Assembly: GCA_014874485.1 (NCBI GenBank)
Contig: JADBJK010000052.1
Location: forward strand, 37,138-101,137
Reading direction: 5' to 3'
From: Chloroflexota bacterium
Lineage (GTDB): Bacteria; Chloroflexota; Anaerolineae; DTLA01
Length of the DNA stretch: 64,000 bases
Of the stretch, positions 18,178-26,133 are shown piece by piece. The number at the start of each line of letters is the position of its first letter. Position 1 is the first letter of the stretch. The notes under the pieces were generated by a model. The model did not search any database and was not told where the DNA came from. It was given only the letters and a program-made list of their open reading frames with translations. A program made the position numbers and the translations under genes.

Positions 18178-18384
18178 CTACTCCAGGCGGCGGGCCATGC
18201 GTCGCTGCTGTTGACGCATCTTGCGCAGGCCGCGCCGTTTGGCCTTGCGCTTCAGTTCGCTCTTGGAGACATACCAGCGCTTCTGGCGGTACACGCTGAG
18301 GATTTTGTCCTCAGTTACCTGCTTGCGGAACCGCCGAAGCAAGTCCTCGTATGACTCTCCAGACCGCAGTGTAACGGTAGCCAA
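18178..18384 (-). CDS. rpsU: 30S ribosomal protein S21
   Basis: The 68-residue protein begins at a TTG placed correctly behind GAGGTGA; no ATG fits the family start. Sequence TLRSGESYEDLLRRFRKQV, then KWYVSKSELKRKAKRRG and a basic tail rich in R, K and Q, is typical of S21. S21 sits on the 30S platform and helps initiation. A possible regulatory hairpin (ATAGGC 18407-18412 with GCCTAT 18424-18429) is directly upstream of the ribosome-binding site. Farther upstream is a terminator and a consensus promoter (next entries). ftsK follows after 84 bp. Confidence 0.93.
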   Translation of the reverse strand: MATVTLRSGESYEDLLRRFRKQVTEDKILSVYRQKRWYVSKSELKRKAKRRGLRKMRQQQRRMARRLE

Positions 18385-18406
18385 CTGTGTTTCACCTCGC
18401 TTCCCT

Positions 18407-18429
18407 ATAGGCCGGAGCAGAGCGCCTAT
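18407..18429 (-). promoter_or_regulatory. hairpin in the rpsU leader
   Basis: Perfect 6-bp inverted repeat (18407-18412 and 18424-18429) with an 11-nt loop, ending about 10 nt before the Shine-Dalgarno of rpsU. It could mask translation initiation, as in autoregulated ribosomal-protein leaders. That role is inference. Confidence 0.4.
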
Positions 18430-18496
18430 GCCGTGGGCAGCAGATGCGCGCTGACGGCCGGTATTCCGTTCGGATGCGGGGCCTCGCACCGGGCAT

Positions 18497-18529
18497 AGAA
18501 AACGGCCCCGCTGTGGTCAGCAAGGGCCG
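18497..18529 (-). terminator. Rho-independent terminator inside the rpsU leader
   Basis: On the minus strand CGGCCC (18529-18524) pairs with GGGCCG (18508-18503). An inner GCTG/CAGC stem lies between, and TTTTCT follows (18502-18497). It lies ~113 bp upstream of the rpsU start. Confidence 0.85.
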
Positions 18530-18737
18530 CTCATGGTCTGTCGCTCGCGCTCTGCTACACTCTGCGTGCACTCAACCCTTCTCGCTCCGCAAGACCCTTG
18601 ATAGCGAACGTAGCCGCATCCCCGGAACAGCCCACGCTGACGTTACGAGAATCGGCGGCCTCTTGGAGACGAAGCCTCTCAAAGCGGCCCTCCTGACCTC
18701 GCAATGCACCCGTCCTCAATCCTGCGGACGGGCTTAC
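18498..18737 (-). ncRNA. putative ~240-nt small RNA or attenuated leader upstream of rpsU
   Basis: Transcription should start near 18737 from the consensus promoter at 18744-18772 and stop at the strong terminator at 18497-18529, giving a discrete RNA of about 240 nt. No credible coding frame with a ribosome-binding site is seen in it. It does not match landmarks I know for RNase P, tmRNA, SRP RNA or common riboswitches. It may be a small RNA in its own right or an attenuator that controls read-through into rpsU-ftsK-infA. The boundaries are well supported; the function is unknown. Confidence 0.55.
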
Positions 18738-18743
18738 ACTGCC

Positions 18744-18772
18744 ATTATACGGAATGAACAAAAAGATGTCAA
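18744..18772 (-). promoter_or_regulatory. perfect consensus promoter, ~350 bp upstream of rpsU
   Basis: Minus-strand TTGACA (18772-18767), a 17-bp spacer and TATAAT (18749-18744) are exact matches. It drives the candidate RNA and, by read-through, rpsU, ftsK and infA. Confidence 0.9.
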
Positions 18773-19466
18773 ACATCCGCGGCGCGGACACGCCGTTTCT
18801 GTTATTGCGGGCGAAGCGCAGCAATCCCACGTGCGACGCACCTCGGAGGTGCGTCGCACGTGCCTTCTCACGTCATTGCGGGCGGCAATTGAGAATTCTT
18901 CGCGGCTTCGCCACTCAGAATGGCAGGGCGGGGGCTGTCATTGCGAGCGAAGCGAAGCAATCTCGCACCCCGGGGATTGGTTCGGGGCTTCGCCCCTCGC
19001 AATGACATCCCATCTGTCATTGCGAGCGAAGCGAAGCAATCCTGCGCTCCATTTGTTATGCTGAACGAAGCGGAGCATCTCGGTTGGCGAGATTCTTCGC
19101 GGCTTCGCCGCTCAGAATGACAGTTTAGGGGGATTGCTTCGGGGCTTCGCCCCTCGCAATGACATCCCATCTGTCATTGCGGGCGAAGCGCAGCAATCCC
19201 ACGTGCGACGCACCTCCGAGGTGCGTCGCACGTGCCTTCTCACGTCATTGCGGGCGGCAATTGAGAATTCTTCGCGGCTTCGCCACTCAGAATGGCAGGG
19301 CGGGGGCTGTCATTGCGAGCGAAGCGAAGCAATCTCGCACCCCGGGGATTGGTTCGGGGCTTCGCCCCTCGCAATGACATCCCATCTGTCATTGCGAGCG
19401 AAGCGAAGCAATCTCGTACTCCAGGGACTGCTTCGGACGCGCCCTCGCAATGACATCCGCTGCCTG
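18773..19466. repeat. composite dispersed-repeat block with a 238-bp direct duplication
   Basis: There is no gene in these ~690 bp. A segment at 18804-19041 is repeated almost exactly at 19176-19413 (372 bp apart); the only difference I see is the centre base of a 35-bp palindrome. That palindrome lies at 18828-18862 and 19200-19234. The rest is a mosaic of 'cattgcgagcgaagcgaagcaatc' units in both orientations and 'ttcttcgcggcttcgcc..tcagaatgac' pieces. Frames running through it encode only repeat-derived peptides. Confidence 0.9.
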
Positions 19467-21818
19467 TCAGCGAAGCATGCGGGCCACCATCCGCCGCAAC
19501 TCGTCGGCACCGAAGGGCTTGACCAGGCGCGGCTGGCCGGTCTCCTCCAGGAAGCCAACCGTCCGCTGGTCGGCCACGTCGCCGGTTACGAACAGCACCC
19601 GCGGGACCAGGTCGGGGTAGAGCACCTGCAACTCCATGAAGAACTGATCGCCCCGCATGGACGGCATCTTGATGTCCGAGATGATGAGGTCGGGCCGCTC
19701 GTCGGCCAGCATGGACAGCGCCTCTTGCCCGTTCGTGGCGCACCACACCGTGTGCCCGGCCCGCTGGAGCGCCTTCGCGATGAAGTCGGCCACGGCCGGC
19801 TCGTCCTCCACCACCAGGATGCGGGCAGGAGCCACGGGCGGGAGTTCGCCCTCCTCCTCCACTTCGGGCAGCGCCTCGGCCGCCACAGCCACCGGCAAGT
19901 CCACGAAGAACCGGCACCCCTGGCCCTGCTGGCTCTCAAACGAGATGGAGCCGCCGTGCTGGCGCACAATCCCCTCGGCGATGGACAGGCCCAGGCCCGT
20001 GCCGTCGCGCTTGGTGGTGAAGAACGGCTCAAAGATGCGGTGTTGCAGCCCAGGGGGGATGCCAGGGCCGTCGTCCGCGATCTCCACGCGGACCGTGCGG
20101 TCGGCCAGCAGGCATGTCCGAACGGTCAAGGTGCCCCGTCCGTGCGCGCGGGTCATGGCCTGGTGCGCGTTGTTCACCAGGTTCAGGAAGACCTGATGCA
20201 ACTGATGGGCATCGGCCAAAATCTTGGGCAGGTTGGGGTCCAGTTCCGTCTCCACGGCAATGTTGTCCATGTGCAATTGGTACGCCTTGAGTTGCAGCAC
20301 CTCCTGCACGGGGCGGTTGACGTCCACCCACTCGCGGCGCGGCTCGTGCTTGCGCACCACCGACAGCAGCCCCTGGACGATGGTGCGGGCACGCAGGGCG
20401 GCCTCGGTGATCTGGCGCAGGTCCTCTTTCATCTGCGGAGCCTGGGCTTCCTCCTCCAGCATCTGCGCATACCCGAGGACGGTCGTCAGCGGGTTGTTGA
20501 GTTCGTGCGCCACGCCCGAGACCAATTCGCCGATGAGCGACAGTTTCTCGTTCTGGGCCAGGAGTTCCCGCGCCGCCTGCAACTGGTTGAGTTGCTCGGT
20601 AACCTTGTTGTACAGTTGCGCGTTCTGGATGGCAGCCGCCGCCTGGCCCGAAAGCGCCGTGAGGAACGTGTGGAGCGCGCGGTCAAACCCTCGCCCCGTG
20701 CGGGCGAACACCGACAGCACGCCGATGACCTGATTGCCCGCGATGAGCGGGAAGCCCCAGTAGGTCTGGATGCCGGCCTCGGCCACCGTCCGGAGCGCCG
20801 GGATGTCGCGGCGCGCGCCCAGCCCCGACAGCGAGACCGCGCTCTGGGCCTGCAGCACCTGCTCGCCCAGGTAGTCCAGCGCGGCCCACCCCCCGGCGTT
20901 CTCCAGGAGCGCGTCCAGGCCCGACTGCTCGGCCAGCGTCTGGAGGCGCGTGCTGCTGTCCACCAGCGTAACCGCCGCGCCTACGATGCCCTCCAGTCGG
21001 CGGATGTGCTCCAAGAGGATACGCAGTGTGGGGCGCAGTTCCAGCGTCGTGGAGACGGCCATGTCCACGTCGCGGAGCGCGGTGAGGCGCATCAGGTTCT
21101 GCTCCGACTCCTCGGCGAGGCGCGCGCGGGCGATGCCCAGGGCCACCAGCCTGCCCACGCTGGCGAGCACGTCCAGCCGCGACGGAGGAATGGGCCGGTC
21201 TTTGGGCAACGCGATGCACATGGTGCCCAGTTGTTGCCCCTGGTGGATCAGCGGGATGGAGATGGTGGCAGCGATGCCCTTCTGCCTGAGGCCCGGCGGA
21301 GCCGACGGCCCGATGCGCACGACCTGGATGGCCTCGCCGGCGCACATTGGCTCGGCCTTGCCCAGCAGGCGCAGCAGTTCCTCGGCCTCGTCCACGGGCA
21401 TCTGGTGGGCCACTGCCACGTGGCTGCCATCGTTGTGCCGGATGCACATGGCCCCGGCCTGCGCCCTGAGCGCGGCCACGGTGCGCTCCAGCACCTCGGC
21501 GAGCATGGGCCTCAGTTCGCGGGCGTCGCCGACAACTTGCGCCACCTCGGCCAGCAGTGCCCGCTCCTCCTCACGCCGCCGCAGGCGTGCGCGAAGCCCC
21601 ACCGCAACGACCGCCATCCCCACGAGCGCCGCCGAACCCGCGACAGCCGCCCACGGGGGCACTGTGCCGACATCTTGCGCTTGCAAGGCCGCCCTCGGCA
21701 CGAAGGCAGGCGAAAACAGGGCAAGGGCAAACGTCCCCCGTGCCCAAGACCGTTTTGGCCACATGGGTAAGCGAAACGGCATCCTCACGTTGTCCCGCCA
21801 CCTGATTCCGGGGCGCAT
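19467..21818 (-). CDS. hybrid sensor histidine kinase: GAF domains, HisKA/HATPase and C-terminal receiver
   Basis: The 783-residue protein may start here or at ATG 21782. An N-terminal hydrophobic pair (~15-75) includes WAAVAGSAALVGMAVVAVGL. Two GAF-like regions follow (~90-225 and ~240-400; IQTYWGFPLIAGNQVIGVLSVF). The H-box GVAHELNNPLTTVLGYAQML is near residue 438, with phospho-acceptor His. The ATPase domain has NLVNNAHQAM, DDGPGIPP and GTGLGLSI. A receiver domain from ~663 has VVEDEPAVADFI, the Asp in LIISDIKMPSMRG and KPFGADEL. The kinase should sense through the GAF regions and pass phosphate to its own receiver. No DNA-binding output is attached and no partner regulator is adjacent. 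Confidence 0.93.
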   Translation of the reverse strand: MRPGIRWRDNVRMPFRLPMWPKRSWARGTFALALFSPAFVPRAALQAQDVGTVPPWAAVAGSAALVGMAVVAVGLRARLRRREEERALLAEVAQVVGDARELRPMLAEVLERTVAALRAQAGAMCIRHNDGSHVAVAHQMPVDEAEELLRLLGKAEPMCAGEAIQVVRIGPSAPPGLRQKGIAATISIPLIHQGQQLGTMCIALPKDRPIPPSRLDVLASVGRLVALGIARARLAEESEQNLMRLTALRDVDMAVSTTLELRPTLRILLEHIRRLEGIVGAAVTLVDSSTRLQTLAEQSGLDALLENAGGWAALDYLGEQVLQAQSAVSLSGLGARRDIPALRTVAEAGIQTYWGFPLIAGNQVIGVLSVFARTGRGFDRALHTFLTALSGQAAAAIQNAQLYNKVTEQLNQLQAARELLAQNEKLSLIGELVSGVAHELNNPLTTVLGYAQMLEEEAQAPQMKEDLRQITEAALRARTIVQGLLSVVRKHEPRREWVDVNRPVQEVLQLKAYQLHMDNIAVETELDPNLPKILADAHQLHQVFLNLVNNAHQAMTRAHGRGTLTVRTCLLADRTVRVEIADDGPGIPPGLQHRIFEPFFTTKRDGTGLGLSIAEGIVRQHGGSISFESQQGQGCRFFVDLPVAVAAEALPEVEEEGELPPVAPARILVVEDEPAVADFIAKALQRAGHTVWCATNGQEALSMLADERPDLIISDIKMPSMRGDQFFMELQVLYPDLVPRVLFVTGDVADQRTVGFLEETGQPRLVKPFGADELRRMVARMLR

Positions 21819-21976
21819 GTCCCAACCCAGCGCCCCGCGATTTCTGGCGCACTTACATCATACTATAGCGCCACTCACTTGGCACTCACATAGAGGGCGA
21901 TTTTGGCCGTGTACGTTAAGATTTGCACACGTTGACAAGGGCTTTCACCGGTGGTAGCATGGGGCCGGAGGCGCAC

Positions 21977-22396
21977 ATGTCGGATTCCGGCGAGAAGTAC
22001 GTCGTTCCCCTGGAGGAACTCGCGTTCCGGTTCTCGCGCAGCAGCGGCCCGGGCGGCCAGCACGTGAATCGCTCGGCCACGCAGGTGGAACTGCTGTTTG
22101 ACGTGGCCCACTCGCCCAGCCTGACCGACGAGCAGCGGGCGCTGGTCATGCAACGCCTGCGCGGCTACATTGACGGCGACGGCGTGCTACACCTGGTGTC
22201 CAGCGGCACGCGGAGCCAACTGCGCAACCGCGAGGAAGTGGTGCGCCGCTTCGCCCAGATGATGGAGCGGGCGCTGCGCGTGCCCAAGCCGCGACGCGCA
22301 ACCCGCCCATCGGCTGCGGCGCGGGAACGGCGGCTGGCCGAAAAGCGCCGCCGCGCCGAGGTCAAGCGCCTTCGCAGCAGGGCCAATGACGAGTAG
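21977..22396 (+). CDS. arfB: peptidyl-tRNA hydrolase ArfB (YaeJ), ribosome rescue factor
   Basis: The 139-residue protein starts at the ATG 5 bases after GGAGG; upstream in-frame ATG and GTG codons lack such a site. The GGQ catalytic loop is intact (RSSGPGGQHVNRSATQVEL, residues ~22-40). The basic C-terminal tail (AARERRLAEKRRRAEVKRLRS) is the part that enters the empty mRNA channel of stalled ribosomes. ArfB hydrolyses peptidyl-tRNA on non-stop ribosomes. Length matches E. coli YaeJ. Its stop overlaps the start region of the next gene. Confidence 0.93.
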   Translation: MSDSGEKYVVPLEELAFRFSRSSGPGGQHVNRSATQVELLFDVAHSPSLTDEQRALVMQRLRGYIDGDGVLHLVSSGTRSQLRNREEVVRRFAQMMERALRVPKPRRATRPSAAARERRLAEKRRRAEVKRLRSRANDE

Positions 22397-23267
22397 CCCA
22401 TACCATAGACACAAGACACAGACAGGCCGCACGGGGTTCAATGTGAGAAAGAACGGTTGTGCGTTCGCGGTGCTCTCGGGCATGGCCATTGCCGCGCTGG
22501 TGGTGGCCTATGCCCTCGCGGAGCCGTACTGGCTGCGTGTGCGCCATCTGCGGGTCGCGGATGCCGACGTCCCGCCCGCGTTCCACGGGACGCGCATCGC
22601 CTTCCTGTCCGACATCCACCACGGCCCGTTCTTCTCCGTAGAGCGCGTCAGGCGGGTGGTGGGCATCGTCAACGGCCTGCAGCCCGACATCATCCTGCTG
22701 GGCGGCGACTATGTGCACCGCGACGCCCGGTACATCGCGCCCGTGTTTGCCGAACTGGCCCGGCTCCGCGCGCCGCTGGGCGTGTTCGCCGTGGCAGGCA
22801 ATCACGATCACTGGGAGGGGATTGACGAGACGCGGGCGGCGATGGCGCGGGCGGGCATCATGAACCTGGACAACCGCGCCGTATGGGTTACAATAGGCGA
22901 CGACCGTATCAGGATTGGCGGCGTGGGCGACCTGTGGGAGGATGCCCACGACATCGCCCCCACCCTGGACGGCGTGCGGGAATCCGACTTCGTGATTCTC
23001 CTGTCGCACAACCCGGATTTCGCCGAGCAGATCCAGACCGACTGGATAGACATGGTCTTGAGCGGCCACACCCACGGCGGGCAGGTTACGCTGTTTGGGC
23101 TGTGGGCCGCCGCCGTGCCTTCGGCCTACGGGCAGAAGTACCGCAGCGGGTTCGTCCGCACCGAGCAGACGCTGGTGTACGTTACCACGGGCGTGGGGAC
23201 CGTTACGCCGCCCGTGCGGTTCTGCGCCAGGCCGGAGGTCGTTCTCATCACATTGGAGCGCCGATGA
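22386..23267 (+). CDS. membrane-anchored calcineurin-like metallophosphoesterase (YkoQ/YaeI type)
   Basis: The 293-residue protein overlaps arfB by 11 bp if the ATG is used; GTG at 22443 is an alternative. One N-terminal membrane helix (CAFAVLSGMAIAALVVAYAL) precedes the catalytic domain. Metal ligands appear in order: LSDIHHG (~75), LLGGDYVH (~105), VAGNHDHW (~137), LLSHNPD (~205) and LSGHTHGGQ (~225). Family members of this shape are extracytoplasmic or membrane-surface phosphoesterases, some hydrolysing UDP-sugars or lipid-linked phosphates. The substrate here is not predictable. Confidence 0.9.
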   Translation: MTSSPYHRHKTQTGRTGFNVRKNGCAFAVLSGMAIAALVVAYALAEPYWLRVRHLRVADADVPPAFHGTRIAFLSDIHHGPFFSVERVRRVVGIVNGLQPDIILLGGDYVHRDARYIAPVFAELARLRAPLGVFAVAGNHDHWEGIDETRAAMARAGIMNLDNRAVWVTIGDDRIRIGGVGDLWEDAHDIAPTLDGVRESDFVILLSHNPDFAEQIQTDWIDMVLSGHTHGGQVTLFGLWAAAVPSAYGQKYRSGFVRTEQTLVYVTTGVGTVTPPVRFCARPEVVLITLERR

Positions 23268-23337
23268 AGGCACAACCGCTCCGCGTCGTTCGCAGGTAGA
23301 TACTCGGTCCTGAAATCATCCACCGGGAGGTAGGACC

Positions 23338-24063
23338 TTGACTTCAATCCAAGGGACCACAAGCCGAAGACTGCCGTCCGCGGCCACGCGCATCAGCCAG
23401 ATTCTCATCGGGCTGGCGCTGCCCATCGCGCTCATCCTGAGCAACGTGTTCCTCTTGGCGACCGACGCCTTCATCCGCCACGAGTATGACAAGCCCTCGT
23501 TCCCCGCCGACGAGTACCCCCCGCCAGGCGGCTATCCTCTGCCCCGTGCCGAGCGCGAGGCGTTGGCGAAACTGGGCCTGGCCTCGGTGTTGCGGGCCGA
23601 CGGCATCCGCCTGTTGGAGGAGGCGCGGTTTGAGCGCACAGGCGAACCCGCCTTCAACCAGCGCGAAATCCGCCACATGCGCGACGTGAATGTGCTGATT
23701 CAGAAGGTACGATGGGTGTGGTGGATCGCGTGGGCGGTGCTGGTGGGCGAGGCGGTGCTGTTGCTGGTCGCGGGCGAGCGCCGCGCGCTGTTCCGCGCCC
23801 TGTGGGGGAGCAGCGTGGCGAGCCTCATCGCCTTCGCGGCGCTGGGGCTGTTTATTGGCTTGGGGTTCAACGTCTTCTTCACGGCGTTTCATCGGGTGTT
23901 CTTTGAGGGCGACACCTGGCTGTTCCTATACTCCGACACGCTGATTCGCATCTACCCGACCCAGTTCTGGTTTGACGTGTCGGTGTACCTGGCGGGGATG
24001 ACGCTGGCGGAATTGGGGCTCATCGCGGCGGGGAGCCGAGCCGCGCTGCGGCGGGCAGGGTAA
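23338..24063 (+). CDS. TIGR01906/DUF1461 family integral membrane protein
   Basis: The 241-residue protein starts at a TTG seven bases after GGGAGG. It has four membrane helices (~22-45, ~120-142, ~152-175, ~210-232). Between the first two is an extracytoplasmic loop with the family pattern of an aspartate- and aromatic-rich segment (EYDKPSFPADEYPPP), then FNQREIRHMRDVNVLI. The stretch AFHRVFFEGDTWLFLYSDT followed by LIRIYPTQFW is the signature of the family. The function is unknown. It lies between the phosphoesterase gene and a GT39-like gene on the same strand. Confidence 0.85.
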   Translation: MTSIQGTTSRRLPSAATRISQILIGLALPIALILSNVFLLATDAFIRHEYDKPSFPADEYPPPGGYPLPRAEREALAKLGLASVLRADGIRLLEEARFERTGEPAFNQREIRHMRDVNVLIQKVRWVWWIAWAVLVGEAVLLLVAGERRALFRALWGSSVASLIAFAALGLFIGLGFNVFFTAFHRVFFEGDTWLFLYSDTLIRIYPTQFWFDVSVYLAGMTLAELGLIAAGSRAALRRAG

Positions 24064-24102
24064 ACGCCGCCCGCGAAGGCGACTCGGTCTGCGTGGGATG
24101 GC

Positions 24103-25446
24103 ATGAGCACGACGGTGGAGAGAGGCTTGGCCTGGGGCGAGCGGGACGCGACCCGCATCCTGCTCGTCCTGTCCCTGCTCGCCCTCGCGGCGTTCTTGGC
24201 CACGATCCCGCTGCCCCATGCCGACGGGATGCTCATCGGCTCCGACGGCATCGGGTACTACATGTACGTCCGCTCCATCGCGCTGGACGGCGACATTGAC
24301 TTCGCCAACGAGGCAGAAGCCCTGAACGCCGCCAGGTACATAGACATCTATCGCACTCCCACGGGGCGCATCTCCAACCAGTACGCCCTCGGCGCGCCGC
24401 TCCTGTGGCTGCCGTTCTTCCTGGCAGCGCACCTGCTGTCGCTGGCATTGCGCGCCGTGGGGTTGTCCGTGCTTGCCGACGGGTACGGCTACATCTACCA
24501 GGCGGCGGTGTGCGTCGGCAGCATCGTGTACGGCGCGTGCGCCATGCTCCTGATGCACCGGACGGCCCGGCGGCTGTTCCCAGGCACGGCGCTGGCAGCG
24601 TGCGTCGCGCTCTTCCTGGCGACCAACTTCGCCTACTATCTCATCGCCGAGCCGTCCATGGCGCACATGTGCTCGGTGTTTGCCGCGTCGCTCCTGGTGT
24701 ACCTGTGGGTCTCCCTGCGCCCGCTCACGACGCCCGCGCGGTGTCTGACCATCGGCCTGGCCGGGGGGCTGGTGGGCCTGGTGCGACAGCCGGACGCCGT
24801 CCTGCTGCTCATGCCCGCGCTGGACGCCCTGCTCGCGCGCGGAACGGTGCAGGGAAAGGGCAAGCGCCTGGCCGCGATGGCCGCGGGATTCTTCGCCATC
24901 TTCTGGATGCAGATGCTGGTGTGGTACATCCTGAACGGAGACCCGTTCCTGAGCGGCTATCTGCTGAAAGGCGACCAGGGCTTCGTGTGGGGAGCGCCGC
25001 GCCTGCTGGACGTGCTGTGTTCCACGCGGCACGGCCTGTTCCTGTGGCATCCCGTGCTGCTACTGGGCCTGGCGGGGCTGGCGCTGCTTGCGCGTCAGAA
25101 TCGGGCCATGGGCGGCTTGCTCCTGGCGGGGTTCGCAACCCAGACCTATGTCATCGCGGCGTGGTCGGCCTGGTGGCAGGGCGACGCCTTCGGCGGGCGG
25201 ATGTTCATGGCGACGCTGCCCATCTTCGCCATCGGCCTGGCGGCGTTCCTGCAGCGCGTGCGTTCCCGGCCCGGCCTGGCCACCGCGTCGCTCGCGGCGA
25301 TTGCCATCCTCGTCGTGTGGAATGCGCTGTTCATGGCCCAGTACCGCCTGGGCTACATCTCCCGCGGCGGGCCTTACACCCTGCGCGAACTCACGTGGGG
25401 GAAAGCGGAGATGCTGGCGGAGATGGTCAAGCGCCTGGCGCGATGA
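24103..25446 (+). CDS. polytopic membrane glycosyltransferase-like protein (GT-C/GT39-like)
   Basis: The 447-residue protein has about 10-12 membrane helices. The first extracytoplasmic loop (MLIGSDGIGYYMYVRSIALD, followed by a DxD-like DGDID) resembles the acidic catalytic loop of GT-C enzymes that use polyprenyl-phosphate sugars. Further loops contain RTPTGRISNQYALGAPLLWL, PSMAHMCSVF and WQGDAFGGRMFMATLPIFAI. The last ~60 residues return to the cytoplasm. It probably transfers a sugar onto a lipid or protein at the outer face of the membrane. No exact family assignment is possible by eye. A repeat block follows. Confidence 0.7.
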   Translation: MSTTVERGLAWGERDATRILLVLSLLALAAFLATIPLPHADGMLIGSDGIGYYMYVRSIALDGDIDFANEAEALNAARYIDIYRTPTGRISNQYALGAPLLWLPFFLAAHLLSLALRAVGLSVLADGYGYIYQAAVCVGSIVYGACAMLLMHRTARRLFPGTALAACVALFLATNFAYYLIAEPSMAHMCSVFAASLLVYLWVSLRPLTTPARCLTIGLAGGLVGLVRQPDAVLLLMPALDALLARGTVQGKGKRLAAMAAGFFAIFWMQMLVWYILNGDPFLSGYLLKGDQGFVWGAPRLLDVLCSTRHGLFLWHPVLLLGLAGLALLARQNRAMGGLLLAGFATQTYVIAAWSAWWQGDAFGGRMFMATLPIFAIGLAAFLQRVRSRPGLATASLAAIAILVVWNALFMAQYRLGYISRGGPYTLRELTWGKAEMLAEMVKRLAR

Positions 25447-26133
25447 CCCGCGGCCCGCTGGCCTTTCCGCAAGGCGGGGGACAACCGTGGGATTGGGGAG
25501 GGGTGTTTCTCCATTGTCATTGTGAGCGAAGCAATCTCCACTTGCGACGCACCTCCGAGGTGCGTCGCAAGTGCCTTCTCCATGCAGTGAGGCCGTGGGT
25601 CATCGCGGGGGCGCAGGGCGCGCGGTGAGCGGCCGGAGATTTGGAGCGCGAAGGGCGCGAAACCCCGCGAAAGGCGCGAAATGGGTTCGCGTCTTTCGCG
25701 TTCTTTCGCGGCTTTCGTGTTCCAACCCCTCTGCCTGTCATTGCGAGCGAAGCGAAGCAATCTCGCACTCCGGGGATTGCTTCGGGGCTGCGCCCCTCGC
25801 AATGACAACTTGGGCCTGTCATTGCGAGCGAAGCGAAGCCTCTCGGTTGGCGAGATTCTTCGCGGCTCCGCCCCCTCGCAATGACACTCCATCTGTCATT
25901 GCGAGCGGAGCGAAGCACTCTCACACCCCGGGGATTGCTTCGGGGCTGCGCCCCTCGCAATGACAACCTGTACCTGTCATTGCGCGCGACGCATCTCGGT
26001 TGGCGAGATTCTTCGCGGCTCCGCCGCTCAGAATGACAATGGCAAACTTGTAGGGGCAACTCGCCGAGTCGCCCCTACTTTGGGCGCTGCGCGCCCTCGC
26101 AATGACAATGGGCAATCTGCCCTGAGTCCGCTG
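25447..26133. repeat. composite dispersed-repeat block downstream of nuoN
   Basis: These 687 bp contain no gene. They carry a 35-bp palindrome at 25539-25573 (the ACTTGCG variant) and several 'cattgcgagcgaagcgaagcaatc'/'gattgcttcgggg..cctcgcaatgac' units between ~25736 and 26040. Short 'gcgcgaaaggcgcgaa' stretches (~25650-25720) are also present. A near-palindrome GTAGGGGC...GCCCCTAC occupies 26050-26078. The last could end the nuo transcript, since nuoN stops at 26134 on the minus strand. Confidence 0.88.

Noticed and set aside
18555..18830. Minus-strand frame across the rpsU upstream promoter
   Set aside because: It runs through the consensus promoter and the repeat block and has no ribosome-binding site or domain; the interval is better explained as a non-coding leader.
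19134..21770. Long plus-strand frame of 878 codons
   Set aside because: Antisense to the histidine kinase gene, whose domains and motifs are complete on the minus strand; His/Arg/Gln-rich composition is typical of a GC-rich shadow frame.
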